From Sepiola atlantica (Eukaryota; Mollusca; Cephalopoda; Sepiida; Sepiolidae): a stretch of DNA of 64,000 nt. Both the position numbers and the translations under genes were made by a program. Below the pieces are notes generated by a model. It saw nothing but the letters and a program-made list of their open reading frames with translations, did no database searches and was not told the origin of the DNA. Positions 1 to 11,453 of the stretch are shown here, piece by piece. Each line of letters begins with the position of its first letter. The first letter of the stretch is position 1. Location: contig OY744519.1 in NCBI GenBank assembly GCA_963556195.1, positions 37,038,801 through 37,102,800 on the forward strand, written 5' to 3'.

Positions 1-1500
1 TTCGTTGCGTGTTGTACACTCTAGTACATAGACAACGTTCTTAGAGGTACAATTATATCGGTTTTATTATAACTGTTAGTGTTATGTTTTTAAATGTGTA
101 TGAGTTCATTTCTATTATTATTTCACAGACTCCATATATTTATATTTTTCATATTGTGACCCTCTTGTGTTGTGTGTTGATTGAGTTTGGATTAGGTTAA
201 CATTTGTTTGAGTCTTTTTGGTTGTCGTTTGCTTTTTATTATTTTCATTGTTTTAATATGTTGTTTAGTTTGTTGTTTTGGTTCAGTAAGGTTATGTTTC
301 TTGTTATTTCTTTAAATAATTCTGGAGAATTTTTGTTGTGTATAAAGATATATGCTAATATATGTTCTTTTGTTTTTTTTAGGGGGGATTCGTAATTCTT
401 CTGATGGTATGTTTTTGCTAGTTCTATACCTATGTGTATTATTTGTAAGGGGTATTTCATTCTTGTTAAAGTTTTCCGTAATTCCTCTAGTCAGACAATC
501 TGGGGGTCTTTGTCACTGACTGTAGTACAGATCCTGCGTGCTAGGGAGTAGGGTATATATTTTAGGCAACTGTTGGGTAAATGCTTCTAAAGTGGATATA
601 TTGTTGGGTGGCTGTGAGTTTGTGGTAGATGTTTGTGATTATGTGATTGTTTTTAATTTTAATTAGTACATCTAGAAAGGGTAATTCTGTTTGACTGTGT
701 GCAATGGTCAATTCAATTTTGGGATGCTGTGTAATACATTGATGCCCCCCATGTGGTTTCCCAGAGGATAAAACAATCATCGAGGTATCTGTTTCAAGAT
801 TTTATGAAGAAAGTTTTACTATTCTGTCCATATTTTCATACAAGATTCTCTCTAGATAGGCCAGTGTAAGCGTGGCATATGTTGGTGCTATTTTCGTTCT
901 CATTGCTGTACCTAGAATATTGATGTAGTTTTTGTTATTTGATCAAAACGAGTTATTGTTGAAAATAATGTCCATGCTGTCGAAGATGAATTATTTGGTG
1001 AATCTCTGGTGTAGTATTTTTGGGTGTTTGGCAATCCAGTGTGATATCGCCTGTTTGTCCAAGTCATTGGGTATGTTGCTATATAATCTGCTGACGTCAA
1101 ATGTAACTAATTCAGTCCCGGGAGTTATTATTTGTAGTAAGGATCCCAGAACGTGTATGTCGTCTCTGATGCAGCTCTTGACTTGATCGGTTAATGGTTG
1201 TAATAATATGTCAATTACGTTACTCAGTCTGCTTGTTGTGCATGAGGGTCCTGCTACTATGGGTCTAAATGTAAACTCACTGGGAGTCACGACACTAATA
1301 TATTCTGCTTTCTGTGTGTTGATGGCGTTTCTTTATCTCATTTGATTTATGTATCTTAGGTAGTCCGTAGAGTTGCGTGTTTTTATCATGAACCTTGTTA
1401 GAAAATATGTTTCTTTCTGTGTTAGTATTTTATTGTATGTCGTCAAATTATTTTTTTTAAATGGTGTTGTTATCAATGTTGGTACTAATTGGTTTGTAGT
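1..1500 (-). pseudogene. Penelope-like retroelement reverse transcriptase, degenerate, cut by window edge
   Basis: Read on the minus strand, successive frames carry Penelope-family landmarks in the right order. They are YGLPKIHK near 1,330-1,380, a block with FRPIVAGPSCTTSRL and TFDVSRLYSNIP at 991-1,290, GTAMRTKIAPTYATL near 850-900, the catalytic YLDD at 776-787, then TELPFLDVLIKIKNNHI at 562-780. IPYSLARRIC follows near 510-550, then a conserved thumb-like stretch at 245-460. The first 50 bases encode a Cys-containing NVVYVLEC segment resembling the linker before the GIY-YIG endonuclease, which would lie outside the window. The blocks are split by several frameshifts and stops, for example between the YGLPKIHK block and the FRPIVAG block. 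In the family the protein copies element RNA at a nicked target; this copy cannot encode it intact. The order and spacing of motifs make the family call strong. Confidence 0.88.
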
Positions 1501-1536
1501 AATCTTTGTTTTCTAGTACCTCGATAATTACTTGTT

Positions 1537-1745
<209 letters not shown>

Positions 1746-1794
1746 GCTTCGCGTTTTTATTTTACGCTTGTCATTAAATGATTACGTAACCACA

Positions 1795-1885
1795 TCGTCA
1801 GTTGAGGGGTTCAAACCTAGAATCTACATAGTATAGTCCATGGTATCCTAACCAGCAGGCCATCGACTTGATCAAGCTTCACACT
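1795..1885 (-). repeat. tRNA-derived SINE-like fragment
   Basis: On the minus strand a stretch of about 72 bases looks tRNA-like. An A-box-like TGGCCTGCTGGTTAGG (forward 1,847-1,862) lies about 40 bases ahead of a B-box-like GGTTTGAACC (forward 1,808-1,817). The stretch lies just beyond a long TA microsatellite. The paired stems of a real tRNA are not convincing, so a SINE head or tRNA pseudogene is more likely than a functional tRNA. Confidence 0.4.
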
Positions 1886-2032
1886 CGAGAGAAACGCCTT
1901 GTATATTAATGTAAACACATGTAGTGTGATTCTAAAGAGGATTAAATATTCAAAATGGAGAGAATCATGTGAGGTTGTAATTTCAATAAATAATTAATTC
2001 ATTTACTTTCGAAAGTTCTCAACGTAATTGGA

Positions 2033-2035
<3 letters not shown>

Positions 2036-2085
<50 letters not shown>
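2036..2085. repeat. (AT)n microsatellite
   Basis: Uninterrupted TA dinucleotides, directly abutting a SINE-like segment on the right. Confidence 0.97.
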
Positions 2086-2090
<5 letters not shown>

Positions 2091-2460
2091 CCCGGTTGGA
2101 GGCACTAGCTGTTCTAGCCGAACTAAATAGTTGTGATACAGCGAAACAGTTTGAATGTCGATTACTATATGAATCCCTATTTCTTGGGTAGAGCTAATTT
2201 GTAAAGATATCGCCAATTGTTATTAGCTTTATGGCATAGCTCATTTGGTAAAACATAGTCGAACGCCCGGTACTTGACAATGTTTACATTGCGGTATCAC
2301 TTACATTCAGTCAGTGTCGTATGATAATGCAGCGGCAGAGGCGCCAACTGTCAGCTCGACGGTTGAGTTTGAATCGCGGCTTGAGACACAAGCTGGTCTA
2401 GCCGCAACGAAGAGCGAGGATACATCGAAACAGTCTGTATGTGGATGAGTATACACAGAT
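2085..2460 (+). repeat. Two copies of a SINE-like segment
   Basis: The segment at about 2,085-2,180 recurs at about 2,365-2,455. Both begin with a B-box-like TTCAATCCC or TTGAATCGC, then share AGCTG-TCTAGCCG and a GATACA-CGAAACAGT block. A tRNA-like D-arm, GCATAGCTCATTTGGTA, starts near 2,234 ahead of the second copy. The likely reading is two partial tRNA-derived SINEs in the same orientation. Each lies beside a microsatellite: (AT)n before the first and (TC)n(TA)n after the second. Confidence 0.5.
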
Positions 2461-2461
2461 A

Positions 2462-2466
2462 TCTCT

Positions 2467-2541
<75 letters not shown>

Positions 2542-2556
2542 GTGTCTGTGTGTGTA
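2462..2556. repeat. (TC)n(TA)n(TG)n compound microsatellite
   Basis: A long TC run passes into TA and then TG/CTG dinucleotides. Both strands give low-complexity open frames here, which I do not regard as genes. Confidence 0.95.
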
Positions 2557-2559
2557 TAC

Positions 2560-2945
2560 TAGCGCGACCGGTGTCTCTGCGTTGCCCGGTAAAGTATCTG
2601 CAATCAAGAAAGTCCAGGCCCCAACAAAAGGGACTAATTCTATTATATATTACAAGAAGAAAAACACACGAACACTAGTGTTATGATCTAGCAAATGTAT
2701 CGGCTAACGTTGAAAGCAAAATAAACAAAAAGAGGCGACCATTTAATATGGCTGGAATAACAGTGTCCTGGCGTTGCCCAAGAAAGTTTACGCAATCAGG
2801 AAATACCGGGTCAACCTTTAATTTCGGGAGTGGTTCTATAATGTTTTAAAGAAAAAAAACATGAAAACTATTGTTATGATCGGGCTTAGGCATGCATCGG
2901 TTTACTTTAAATCAAAGCAAACAAAAACATCTTACCAAGACCGAC
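2560..2945 (+). repeat. Degenerate direct duplication, period about 200 bp
   Basis: Two consecutive units share CTGCGTTGCCC or CTGGCGTTGCCC, a GCAATCA-GAAA block, TGTTATGATC, and GCATCGG or GTATCGG followed by AAAGCAAA-AAACAAAAA. The first unit is about 2,560-2,755 and the second about 2,758-2,945. The related phrase CGGCGTTGCCCGGGTT recurs near 15,700. This looks like a short interspersed repeat present twice in tandem. No coding potential is visible. Confidence 0.6.
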
Positions 2946-3129
2946 GTCTTTAATCGAAATAAACTATGATTAAGTACGTCAACGAAATACACCATATATA
3001 AGTTTAGAATAAAGTCTTAACGGACATTTTTATTCACTATGACAAGAGATAGTTAACGGTTCGGAAACAAACTCTGAATCGTAATCTGCTATTCTCTAAT
3101 ACAATTCCGGTTCTAAAGAAGTCATTTAA

Positions 3130-3477
3130 ATAGGCTTAATTTCTTCTGAGCAATACTGTAATGATATTTCTTTGTGGTTGCATAAATATGATGCCAATAA
3201 ATAAACATCAATATTTGACACTATTTGAAACAATGACTTGTGTTCCTTTTTCTTCTTTTAATCGTATTATCCAACCGCATGTGAACTTCGAGACGTTCTC
3301 TCTACAACTGCCGTCAACCCAAAAACACCGCCTTTTATTTAGCGTTCATGCCGCACCGGATTGGCATAATGCAACCCAAAAAGACACCGCCTTTCATTTA
3401 GCCTTTTTTGCCGCACCTGATTTGCATAATGCAACTCTAACTTTCTTTCCCTCCAGACCCGCGTGATGGCTGCTACA
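3130..3477 (-). repeat. Possible LTR of the adjacent gypsy-like element
   Basis: Downstream of the minus-strand pol remnant, a purine tract (GGGGGGAG on the minus strand) is followed at 3,477 by TGTAGCAGCC, the expected order of polypurine tract and LTR start. The segment carries a tandem pair of ~60-bp units (forward about 3,325-3,440). One has ATGCAAAT and the other ATGCCAAT, each followed by the TGCGGC motif. The other LTR and a CA end with target duplication were not found, so the far boundary is a guess. Confidence 0.35.
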
Positions 3478-5240
3478 CTCCCCCCTGATCTCTTGATCAC
3501 ACATTATGCAGGTTGGTGGTGGTCTATTGATTCGTGAGCTTCTCCGAAGTGGGACATGTATCTAAGTTTCTGCTTCTGAATCGTCCGATAAAGTTTCCGC
3601 TCTTAAATCTACTGACAAAGTTTCTACTTCTGAACTTGCGGTTTCATTCTCGTGGGGATCACTGGCGCTGCCCATTAATAGTTCATCGCCAGACGACCTA
3701 TTATTTTCCCCAGTAGTTGAATGGTCCGCCCCCAAAGCAGGGCGGAGATCGCGTATGTGTCGTGGAATTCGATCAACCAGAACTGATTGCTGACTGACTA
3801 TGCCTGTCACTTGTCTACGTTTGAATTTGGTGGTACATCGACAGTCTGGCGGTTTCACCTAGACATGATCTCCCACATCACATGGCCTGTCCATCTCCTC
3901 ATTGTCAAGTGACTGCAATATGTCAATACCTTTTAGCCGAGGTCGGTACGTGTAGATGGCATTCGCGGGTGCCGTTGCCGGGGACATGCCATCCTTCGGC
4001 CTAACATTGTACCAGTATTTTGCTTCCGCAACAGAATACTTTTTCCTGAACGCAATTCTCTTGATGCTGCGATTGCATGATTGTACGTCAGCGCATCGCA
4101 ACCGCAATTGAACTCCCCATTCAAATACAACATTTCTTACTCGCTGGCTGCAAAATGCTGGGTCGTTATCGGCCAAAATCTAATGTGGTGCACCCCTTTC
4201 TTAAAAGACGGACAATAGTTGTCAAATAACGCTTGCCGAATCTTGGCGTGCAAACTGCAAAACGGGCTGGTCCACAGTCGATGAGAGTAAGAAAGTGGTT
4301 TCCATTATAATGGGGGATATCCATTCCCACCCTTTGGTTACTGCATTCGCCCTGCGTTTGATTACACGCACTGCCACACGCAGCCAACCACACACTGGCA
4401 GGTGCCCCATAAGTTTTCCGAACAAGGAAATAATGGTTCGTCTTGCGAGAACTTCAGGGATGCCGGAAATCACATTTCCTCGCCTCCATCGCAGGGTGCT
4501 ATCATCCCCTCTGACTTCCAGGCCAAGTACGCGTGCTCCGTCTCTAAGCTGATCTGGGTCTTTGCACGTTAGGCCAAACTCTGACAATTTTGCGCAGACG
4601 TGCATTGCCGACTTGACATCTTGATTGATGTAAATGTCGTCAGGGTACGCCGATGTTGCCTTTTCAGCGGTCTCTTCCTGGGATAACACAGCACTAACGA
4701 TTGTCTTCATGATATGCGGTGCCACATTCAACCCAAAATTAAGTCTGGTTAGGCAGTATCTCTTGCCGCGAAATACCACCGTCTGGAATGGCCATGAAGT
4801 TTTGTCGACTCTCACCTGCAGATAGGCCTTCCTTAGATCGAGCAATGATACATTCGATCCTTCTTGGCGCCATTCTCGAAACTTGCTTGCACATACATCG
4901 GCATCAGTCGTGTAAGCCTCAATATATTCATTAAGCTTACGGTATTCCATGACTGGTCGCACCTTTGACTTCTAATGTTGTATCACTGCCATTAAAGGGA
5001 TAAGACCCTTTGGAGATCCACGCCCTTGGTTGGGGTACGTGATCAACCAGCCATCTTTGATCCAGGCGTCAAGCTCTTGTTCATATTCGGCTCTAACGTT
5101 CGCAGCCACGCTATTAAGGCACTCGGTTGTGTGCTCATTACACCAGCTGGGACTGTGAAATTCCCTAAGGCACCGGTGTGTGCCGCACTTTGTATTGATC
5201 GACCAGACTTGATACTGAAGTGGCTGGCATTACAAACCAC
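3478..5240 (-). pseudogene. pol: Gypsy/Ty3-like pol remnant with internal deletion (RT joined to integrase)
   Basis: Reading down from about 5,200 there is a pre-RT region with DAWIKDGWLITYP and GLIPLMAVIQ. An in-frame TAG at 4,972-4,974 follows, then a long open frame to 4,222 with VRPVMEYRKLN, SLLDLRKAYLQVRV, GFGLN-like NFGLNVAP and the catalytic box YPDDIY, where the family normally has a hydrophobic residue in place of P. About 4,330 the frame passes from RT-connection sequence (GHLPVCGWLRVA) straight into integrase-type sequence. RNase H and the integrase zinc finger seem to be deleted. In another frame, integrase continues (VGMDIPHYNGNHFLTLIDC; then DNDPAFCS and SPATAPANAIYTYR), ending with a VTGIVSQQSVLV tail at 3,562-3,858. 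The copy is dead. Calling the clade gypsy-like is from memory of motif order. Confidence 0.75.
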
Positions 5241-5259
5241 TTATTCACATATTCCATGA

Positions 5260-6655
5260 CACTGTAATAAGCAATACAATATTCTGAATAAGCATCAGAA
5301 CGCTGGAAGCTCAAGAGAGAGTTTATGATTTTTGGTTTAAAATATATAAGGGTACAGATACACATTTTTCCGTGAAAAATAGAAACACAAACAGTGTTTA
5401 TAGCGAAAAAATTAATATTATTAGCAATAGTTTCCCGGGGATACTGGGGTTTGTAAAGTAGATATTATGATGTGGTTGAAAATGATTGGGACCAGTTATG
5501 TAAAACATCTATTTGGTGCAAGCAGCCTTCCCAGAAAAAAGTAGGACATTTGAAGGGAAAACAGAACGAACGCATAGTTTCTAGAAACACGCATGAGGAA
5601 TTGACCTAGTGGTTTGCGCAACAGATTAGCGTATAATAGCCAATGAAATCAGGAAAAACCGACTTTACTTTGTTGTATAGATATACGTTTGTGTCTGTGT
5701 ATGTATATAATATATTTCTATCTACAGAGACGCGTTCCGTCGCTATGCCTCATCAGTGTGTCTAGTACCAGCGATATTCGAATCCTAGAACATAGTGGTC
5801 GATGTTTAGTTCTTAACTAGCTGAAAAGAAGATCGGTGCTTGTAGAAGTAGATGCACTTTTACCGAATATAAATGTTACGATACTGCTAAGCGAACATGT
5901 TCAATTATTTTTTCCAGAAGAAAACGCTAAGTGCAAATAATCATCTCCATTCGCGGGCACGATACTAAACTGCCCTGGCTACCAATCGACAATGTACAAT
6001 CGGTATCCCAACTCACTACACCGAAATAAATATTTCTGTGCTATTCATAATTTTGTCTGTATATGCTATTTTTCAACTGTATGAATGACTGAACGTTGTG
6101 AGTATGGCACAGTGATGCTGCCCGAGTGAGAGATTATGTAACAGAGTAGAGTCACTCCATTCGTTAGCACTACAGCTATGCTAACTCTGACCCGACTAGG
6201 TTGTACCTGTTAGTAGCCTATCTATTAGGTTCATAGAAAATATCGGTGACAGTAGATATGTTTACGAAATATACATCTATGAATCTAATTGATTTTTCTA
6301 ATACACAACGCATTTACAGTGTTCAGCAAATAGTGAAACAAGATGTTTGGCACACCGTAAAACCCAACAACGACACAGCCGTGACCCATTGGGACAGAAA
6401 CTTAACCAGTATTTATTTAAATCTATTCAAGATCTGTTCAGCCATTATTATTGCGTAACTAGTGTCGTTACTTCTATATAGTTATATATATGATAGAGAA
6501 GAACAGAAGAAAGCAGACTTGTTATATTTCTGTCTTACTAACAAATGTGTTTACGGTGTGCGCCATAAAAATAAAGCAACGCGGAAATCGCATAAACATA
6601 CAATACATAAAAAATACTCAAGTGGTGAAATTTACATATAGAAAGATGCGGCGAG

Positions 6656-6720
<65 letters not shown>

Positions 6721-7019
6721 GACTAAAGGTAGGGGTAAAATGATCCGACGTAATGTAAAATAAAAAAGAAAGCTAAAACTATGTGATTTATATATTCATC
6801 AATGTTCTGTTTTATTGAAACAGTTCTTCAAGTTGAAGAACACAATGTGGAAAAATCATACAAAATATAAATGTTGATATGTCACAAAGTGTCCAGACTT
6901 CAGCATGGCTGTTGACGTGAATAATCAGAAAATGAGAAACATGACTTTTGTACTATTTTCATCAGCAGTTGCCTGTCTCCTTCGAAGGACGCGAGATGAA
7001 TGGGATTGATTGCTTTTTT

Positions 7020-7097
<78 letters not shown>

Positions 7098-8610
7098 TAT
7101 GATAATCTATGATAATGACGTCCCAGAAGCACTAAAATAATCCACGACCGGAGCAGTGCTTCACTTCTTCGATCTCTCATTACAAAGGTTAAAATACAAA
7201 TATAATTATACTAAACTTAATGTTTAAACTCAATATTCAAACTCAGATAAAAATCCATTACATGATTTGGATTTTAGAAAATGTATAAAGTCGTCAGATT
7301 ACGAATGCTTGACAAAAAATTAAAATTTATAGAGATATTGCTTGTATTGGTGTCAGATGAATATACAATTGTTATATATCTTGATTTTCAAATCTGAGGC
7401 TGTGTCTATATTATATCTCTTAAAACCTTTAATATATTGCACTCGCATTTGAGGAAAATTAATTAACTGATGTCTAATAGCATATTTGTTTTATTTCACA
7501 GATATCAGAAGTCATGTGAAATTTGCGAAGAGCTTCCAAAACTATTTTAACCCCGTCTGCATGAAACCAAATACAACCCACCTCTTACCATTTAAGTCGA
7601 AAATATGTTATCCAAATTTATAATGATCGTTTAATCAGTTTAGGTGTGAATAATGTAATACAAATATATAAACACATACACATATCTAATTGTATATAAA
7701 TATATAAATTTAACTATATTACAAATAGAGACTTGTTGCGTTATTTGTTTTATGTATATTTTTATCGCATTTGTCATTCATTTTTATGTATTACCGTGTT
7801 TTCTTTGCGATTCATCTTGTGAAAACAGTGATACACAAGCATATACTAATATAACACTTTCTTTAAATAAAGGTACACATAATACAAATAAAACTTGTCC
7901 ATTACTTGTTTTATACATGTTGCTGTTATAGCATTTTTTACATCCTTATATATTTATTATCATCTTCGCTTCCTTCGATTCACCTTGCGAAAATAGTCGT
8001 TCAGCATATCTTATTCATGTGTCAACACACCTAGCTGATAGTCCTTGATACAGATGAAGATGGTTTCTGATAAAAGAATGGAGATTCAGAGCATAAACTG
8101 GTAATATATAACGACGTATGGAAGAAAAGCAGGTTCTTTCATTTGGTTATTGTATTTTTATTACGTACTTTTGTTATACGGGAAAACACACGGTTCTAAA
8201 AACCGTGTGTTTTCTAGTTGTTTTAATAATTTAGTGTTTACTGATTGCCGAATAACGGCATGATATTGCTTTGTTGTGCCTTTTTATTTTATTCTGTTTG
8301 GTCAATATTAACCCCCAAAATAAGCTATACTCTTTTGTATTGTTGTATAACCCACTGTGTTCTATCGTTACAAAATTAATTTCTGAACAAAATATATTTT
8401 CATTAATATTTAGCTCTATCAGAACTTAGCTTAGGTATATCATTACATTACATCTTGTGATGAGAACCTTAATGTGGGGCAATTCATGCAGTGTTGTGTG
8501 ACTTCCTATTTATCATTATTCTCAATCTTATCGAACATGTCGTGGTGACATCTATATTTTTGACGGCTTAATTGATGTATTTGTTTTGTTTTACAGTATA
8601 ACACCCATGT
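5260..8610. other. No gene recognised; simple repeats only
   Basis: AT-rich sequence with stops in all frames. It contains pure (AT)n at 6,659-6,714 and (CA)n(TA)n at 7,024-7,098. It also has a degenerate direct repeat (7,731-7,845 against 7,891-8,010, sharing CTTGTGAAAA or CTTGCGAAAA ends) and a short perfect hairpin at 8,182-8,214. I see nothing with codon-like constraint. Confidence 0.6.
8182..8214. repeat. Perfect 14-bp-arm hairpin
   Basis: GAAAACACACGGTT at 8,182-8,195 is followed by a 5-base loop and its exact reverse complement at 8,201-8,214. In bacteria this would suggest a terminator, but nothing else here is bacterial, so I only record the structure. Confidence 0.85.
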
Positions 8611-8620
8611 TATATCAGTA

Positions 8621-8908
8621 ATGCTGCGTCAATTTATGTTGGTAACTATTTTTTTGTATTTGAGGTTTTAAATATTTTTCAAATACATAAAATATTTAAT
8701 TTTGTCTGTACATCATTTATAGATTTTTTTATTTAACATACACATATTTTATAAATAAACAGTATGCAGTCCATAAAATAGATTTGTTTTTTGGACATTG
8801 CTATAGTTTTGGCTATAACCACACTGTCTTTAAAAAAGAGATTATGAATTATGCCGTGACGTAATTCAATAATGAAGTCCTAATTCCCACATCGTAGCAT
8901 CTTTGTCG
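8621..8908 (+). repeat. Dispersed repeat family, copy 1
   Basis: About 285 bases align along their length, with small indels, to 18,695-18,977 in the same orientation. Shared blocks include CAATTTATGTTGGTAACT, CAGTCCATAAAATAGATTT, ACACACTGTCTT-like, and GCCGTGACGTAAT or GGCGTGACGTAAT. Both copies stop at CTTTGTCG, after which the flanks are unrelated. The sharp right edge suggests a transposable or retroposed unit, but no coding sequence or clear terminal structure is visible. Confidence 0.75.
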
Positions 8909-9690
8909 TGCAGTTCTAGCTGGATATTCATCACAACAGCTGCGTCGTCAGAAAACAGGATGTATCTGATAAGAACTTTACGTATATTTTTTCTTACTCT
9001 GAGGCGGGCAAGGTTGAGTAGCCATACGTCTGATCTGGCGCGTTTATATATCCTCTCAGTTGCAGAGCCAAATGCGTCTTTCAGGAGGACGGTGAAGATC
9101 CCAAAGAGTATTGAAGCAAGAACACACCATAGGTTGACTCAGCTGCATATACTGAAGGGGTGTTGGGAGCTCACGCAGAACTGGACTATCTCCTTCATCT
9201 AATGTTCAAGGTCTATATTATGTACTTCAACTGATGTTGACAGCCAATCCTCGGGAGGATATTGAATAGGCACTCTCTGCTGGCAAGGTAAAACATGTTG
9301 GTGGGATCTCTATGAATGTGACGTACAGGGACATCTGCACTTTACCTGGAGTAGGCTGAGAGAACATACCATGTTTACCGCTGATCCTTCCGATGGGAAC
9401 AAACACTGTGGTTCCGGGTAGAAACGTTCTGCCAGCTTCTGCAGACGGAAACAGTTGACCCGAGAATACATGTTGCCGACAATTGTGAGGAGGTAGAAAT
9501 ATATGTAATTGTTAAGTCGCTTCTCTCACACTTGTTTTTGTAGAGAGTAATGATCTTGGCGCCCCGCATCTTCTGTAGTATGAGTCCTTCTTGCCAACAC
9601 TGACAGAATACTTTGTGGAGTGGAAACACAGCTGTAGTCTGCAGTGCTTAATCAAGTCTAGGGGGATACCATCGCTATCTGAGGTCTTAT
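8909..9690 (-). pseudogene. Non-LTR retrotransposon (lineage B) RT fragment
   Basis: On the minus strand from about 9,690: SDGIPLDLIKHC, then MRGAKIITLYKNKCERSD (RT finger region, 9,375-9,629). GLF-like NILPRIGCQHQL comes near 9,250, LFGIFTVLLKDAFG near 9,090, SDVWLLNLARLRVRK near 9,010, and the catalytic box as LFSDDAAV near 8,955. In this LINE type the box is usually FADD; here the second residue is Ser. Several frameshifts separate the blocks, and both ends of the element are missing. The left edge meets the dispersed repeat at about 8,908. The second lineage-B copy is at 38,215-40,245. Confidence 0.8.
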
Positions 9691-9699
9691 ATGAACTAC

Positions 9700-11058
9700 G
9701 CTTGTAGTTTTAGTTCCTTTGGTTTCTTGTAATGTGCTTTCTATGATTTTAGTTCAGGTTATACCGTGTTATTTTATTTCATTTTTATTTGTAATTTTTG
9801 AACGTTACGTGAGTTGGCATCCGAACTCAAGGACTGTCTTTAATGTAAAATATATTTTTTATATTGGCCATGTTTTGTATGATGTCAATGTTCTTTGTGA
9901 TTACATTATATACCTATATTTCCTGCAAGTTCTTCCGGAACTGTTCATTGTATTACAGTAGTTTTCATCATGTTCCGTAGTACCTACATGCATTTGCTTA
10001 ATAGTTACTGCTAGCTTGATCATTTTATAGAGCTTAGACGGCGAAAAAAAAAAAGTGGTCATATTTTACTTCTTGTTAATTATCATTATGGCTGACCTCC
10101 TTGCTTGAATTGTTTGTGTTCTGCTTATATTCTCATATCTAACAATATTACATCTCTTTTATTTTAGAATACAGGATCTAGTTAAATGTTGTACTAGTTG
10201 TCTGTATGTTCAAAGTGCACTCACATGCATTTCCCCCAGTGGACCATATTTCAAACACAGTCGTTTCTGTTGTTTATTCTTTTGTTTCATGTTTACTTCT
10301 GTTATCATTGAAGTTGTTTTGATAACGTTGCAGAGCTGAATGTTTTCCCGGAATATATTATCGATTTCTTGCGCAACACCTGGTAACATTTTCAACTTCT
10401 GCGAATTTTGTTAAAACACTCAAAAACATATTTAAAAAAAAATAATTTTCCTGTTTTCTTTTGTTTCACCGTGTTCTTATTTGTTGTGCTTTATGTTTCG
10501 TAAAATCTTAAAAAGAATATTAATACGACTTTACAAAGGAAAATTATTTTGAACGTCACGAGTTACTGTCGCATGGACGTTGAGTGGTTGTCTGTCGTAT
10601 GTTTATCAAACATCTGTAGCAACGTCGCAGTAAAATTGTATTCAAGTTGGATATGTTTCGTGTGCAAAACCTCGGATATTAACTATTTTTACTTTAATAT
10701 TAGACGCCTTTTGATTTCCCCAGACATCTACTCAGTAGATGTTTAGCAAGGGTTATTTCGTCTAATCGGAGATAGAGAAATGTTTATTTGCCCAATGCAA
10801 AGAGAGAAGTAAATAATTATTTTTCATAGCAAACCATTACTTGCGCTATTGCAGTCAGAGGATGCTGACGCCAATATTAGTTTACTTCTACATAGAAATA
10901 TCGTTATGCACTTGAGTTCCCGATCTCTGAATCAACCGACCAGCGGTATGGGTGGGGAGGGTGTTTTGAGCAATGCTATTCTATGTGTTGGTTCTTTTAT
11001 TTACGATAGTTATCAACCACCTTAAAGTACGTTAAATACACTTCTCTCTCTCCCCCCC

Positions 11059-11117
<59 letters not shown>

Positions 11118-11393
11118 ATATAAGTTTTCCGAAGTTAACATGAAGGTTTATGTTGTAGCTCTATAGTGTATAACTAGAACTTTTCATTTAAGAGCATCCA
11201 ACCCTAGATAGTCTGAGAAACATTCCATATTTCCTTTAAAAAACATTATTTACAAAGAATTGATTATGTCTCTTTAAAAAAATATTTTTATCATATATAA
11301 AATATTACTGATATACATAAGGAAGCTTTATCCGTGTATACAATTCCACAGTCAGGCTGAACAAAATAAATGCATCAGCGATTTATGTAATAA

Positions 11394-11453
<60 letters not shown>

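Noticed and set aside
3161..3466. 101-codon plus-strand frame with a repeated AAPD-HNAT phrase
   Set aside because: The phrase comes from the ~60-bp duplication in the putative LTR on the opposite strand; no domain is present.
8903..9202. 99-codon plus-strand frame
   Set aside because: It is the shadow of the minus-strand LINE-B reverse transcriptase, whose motifs are clear on the other strand.
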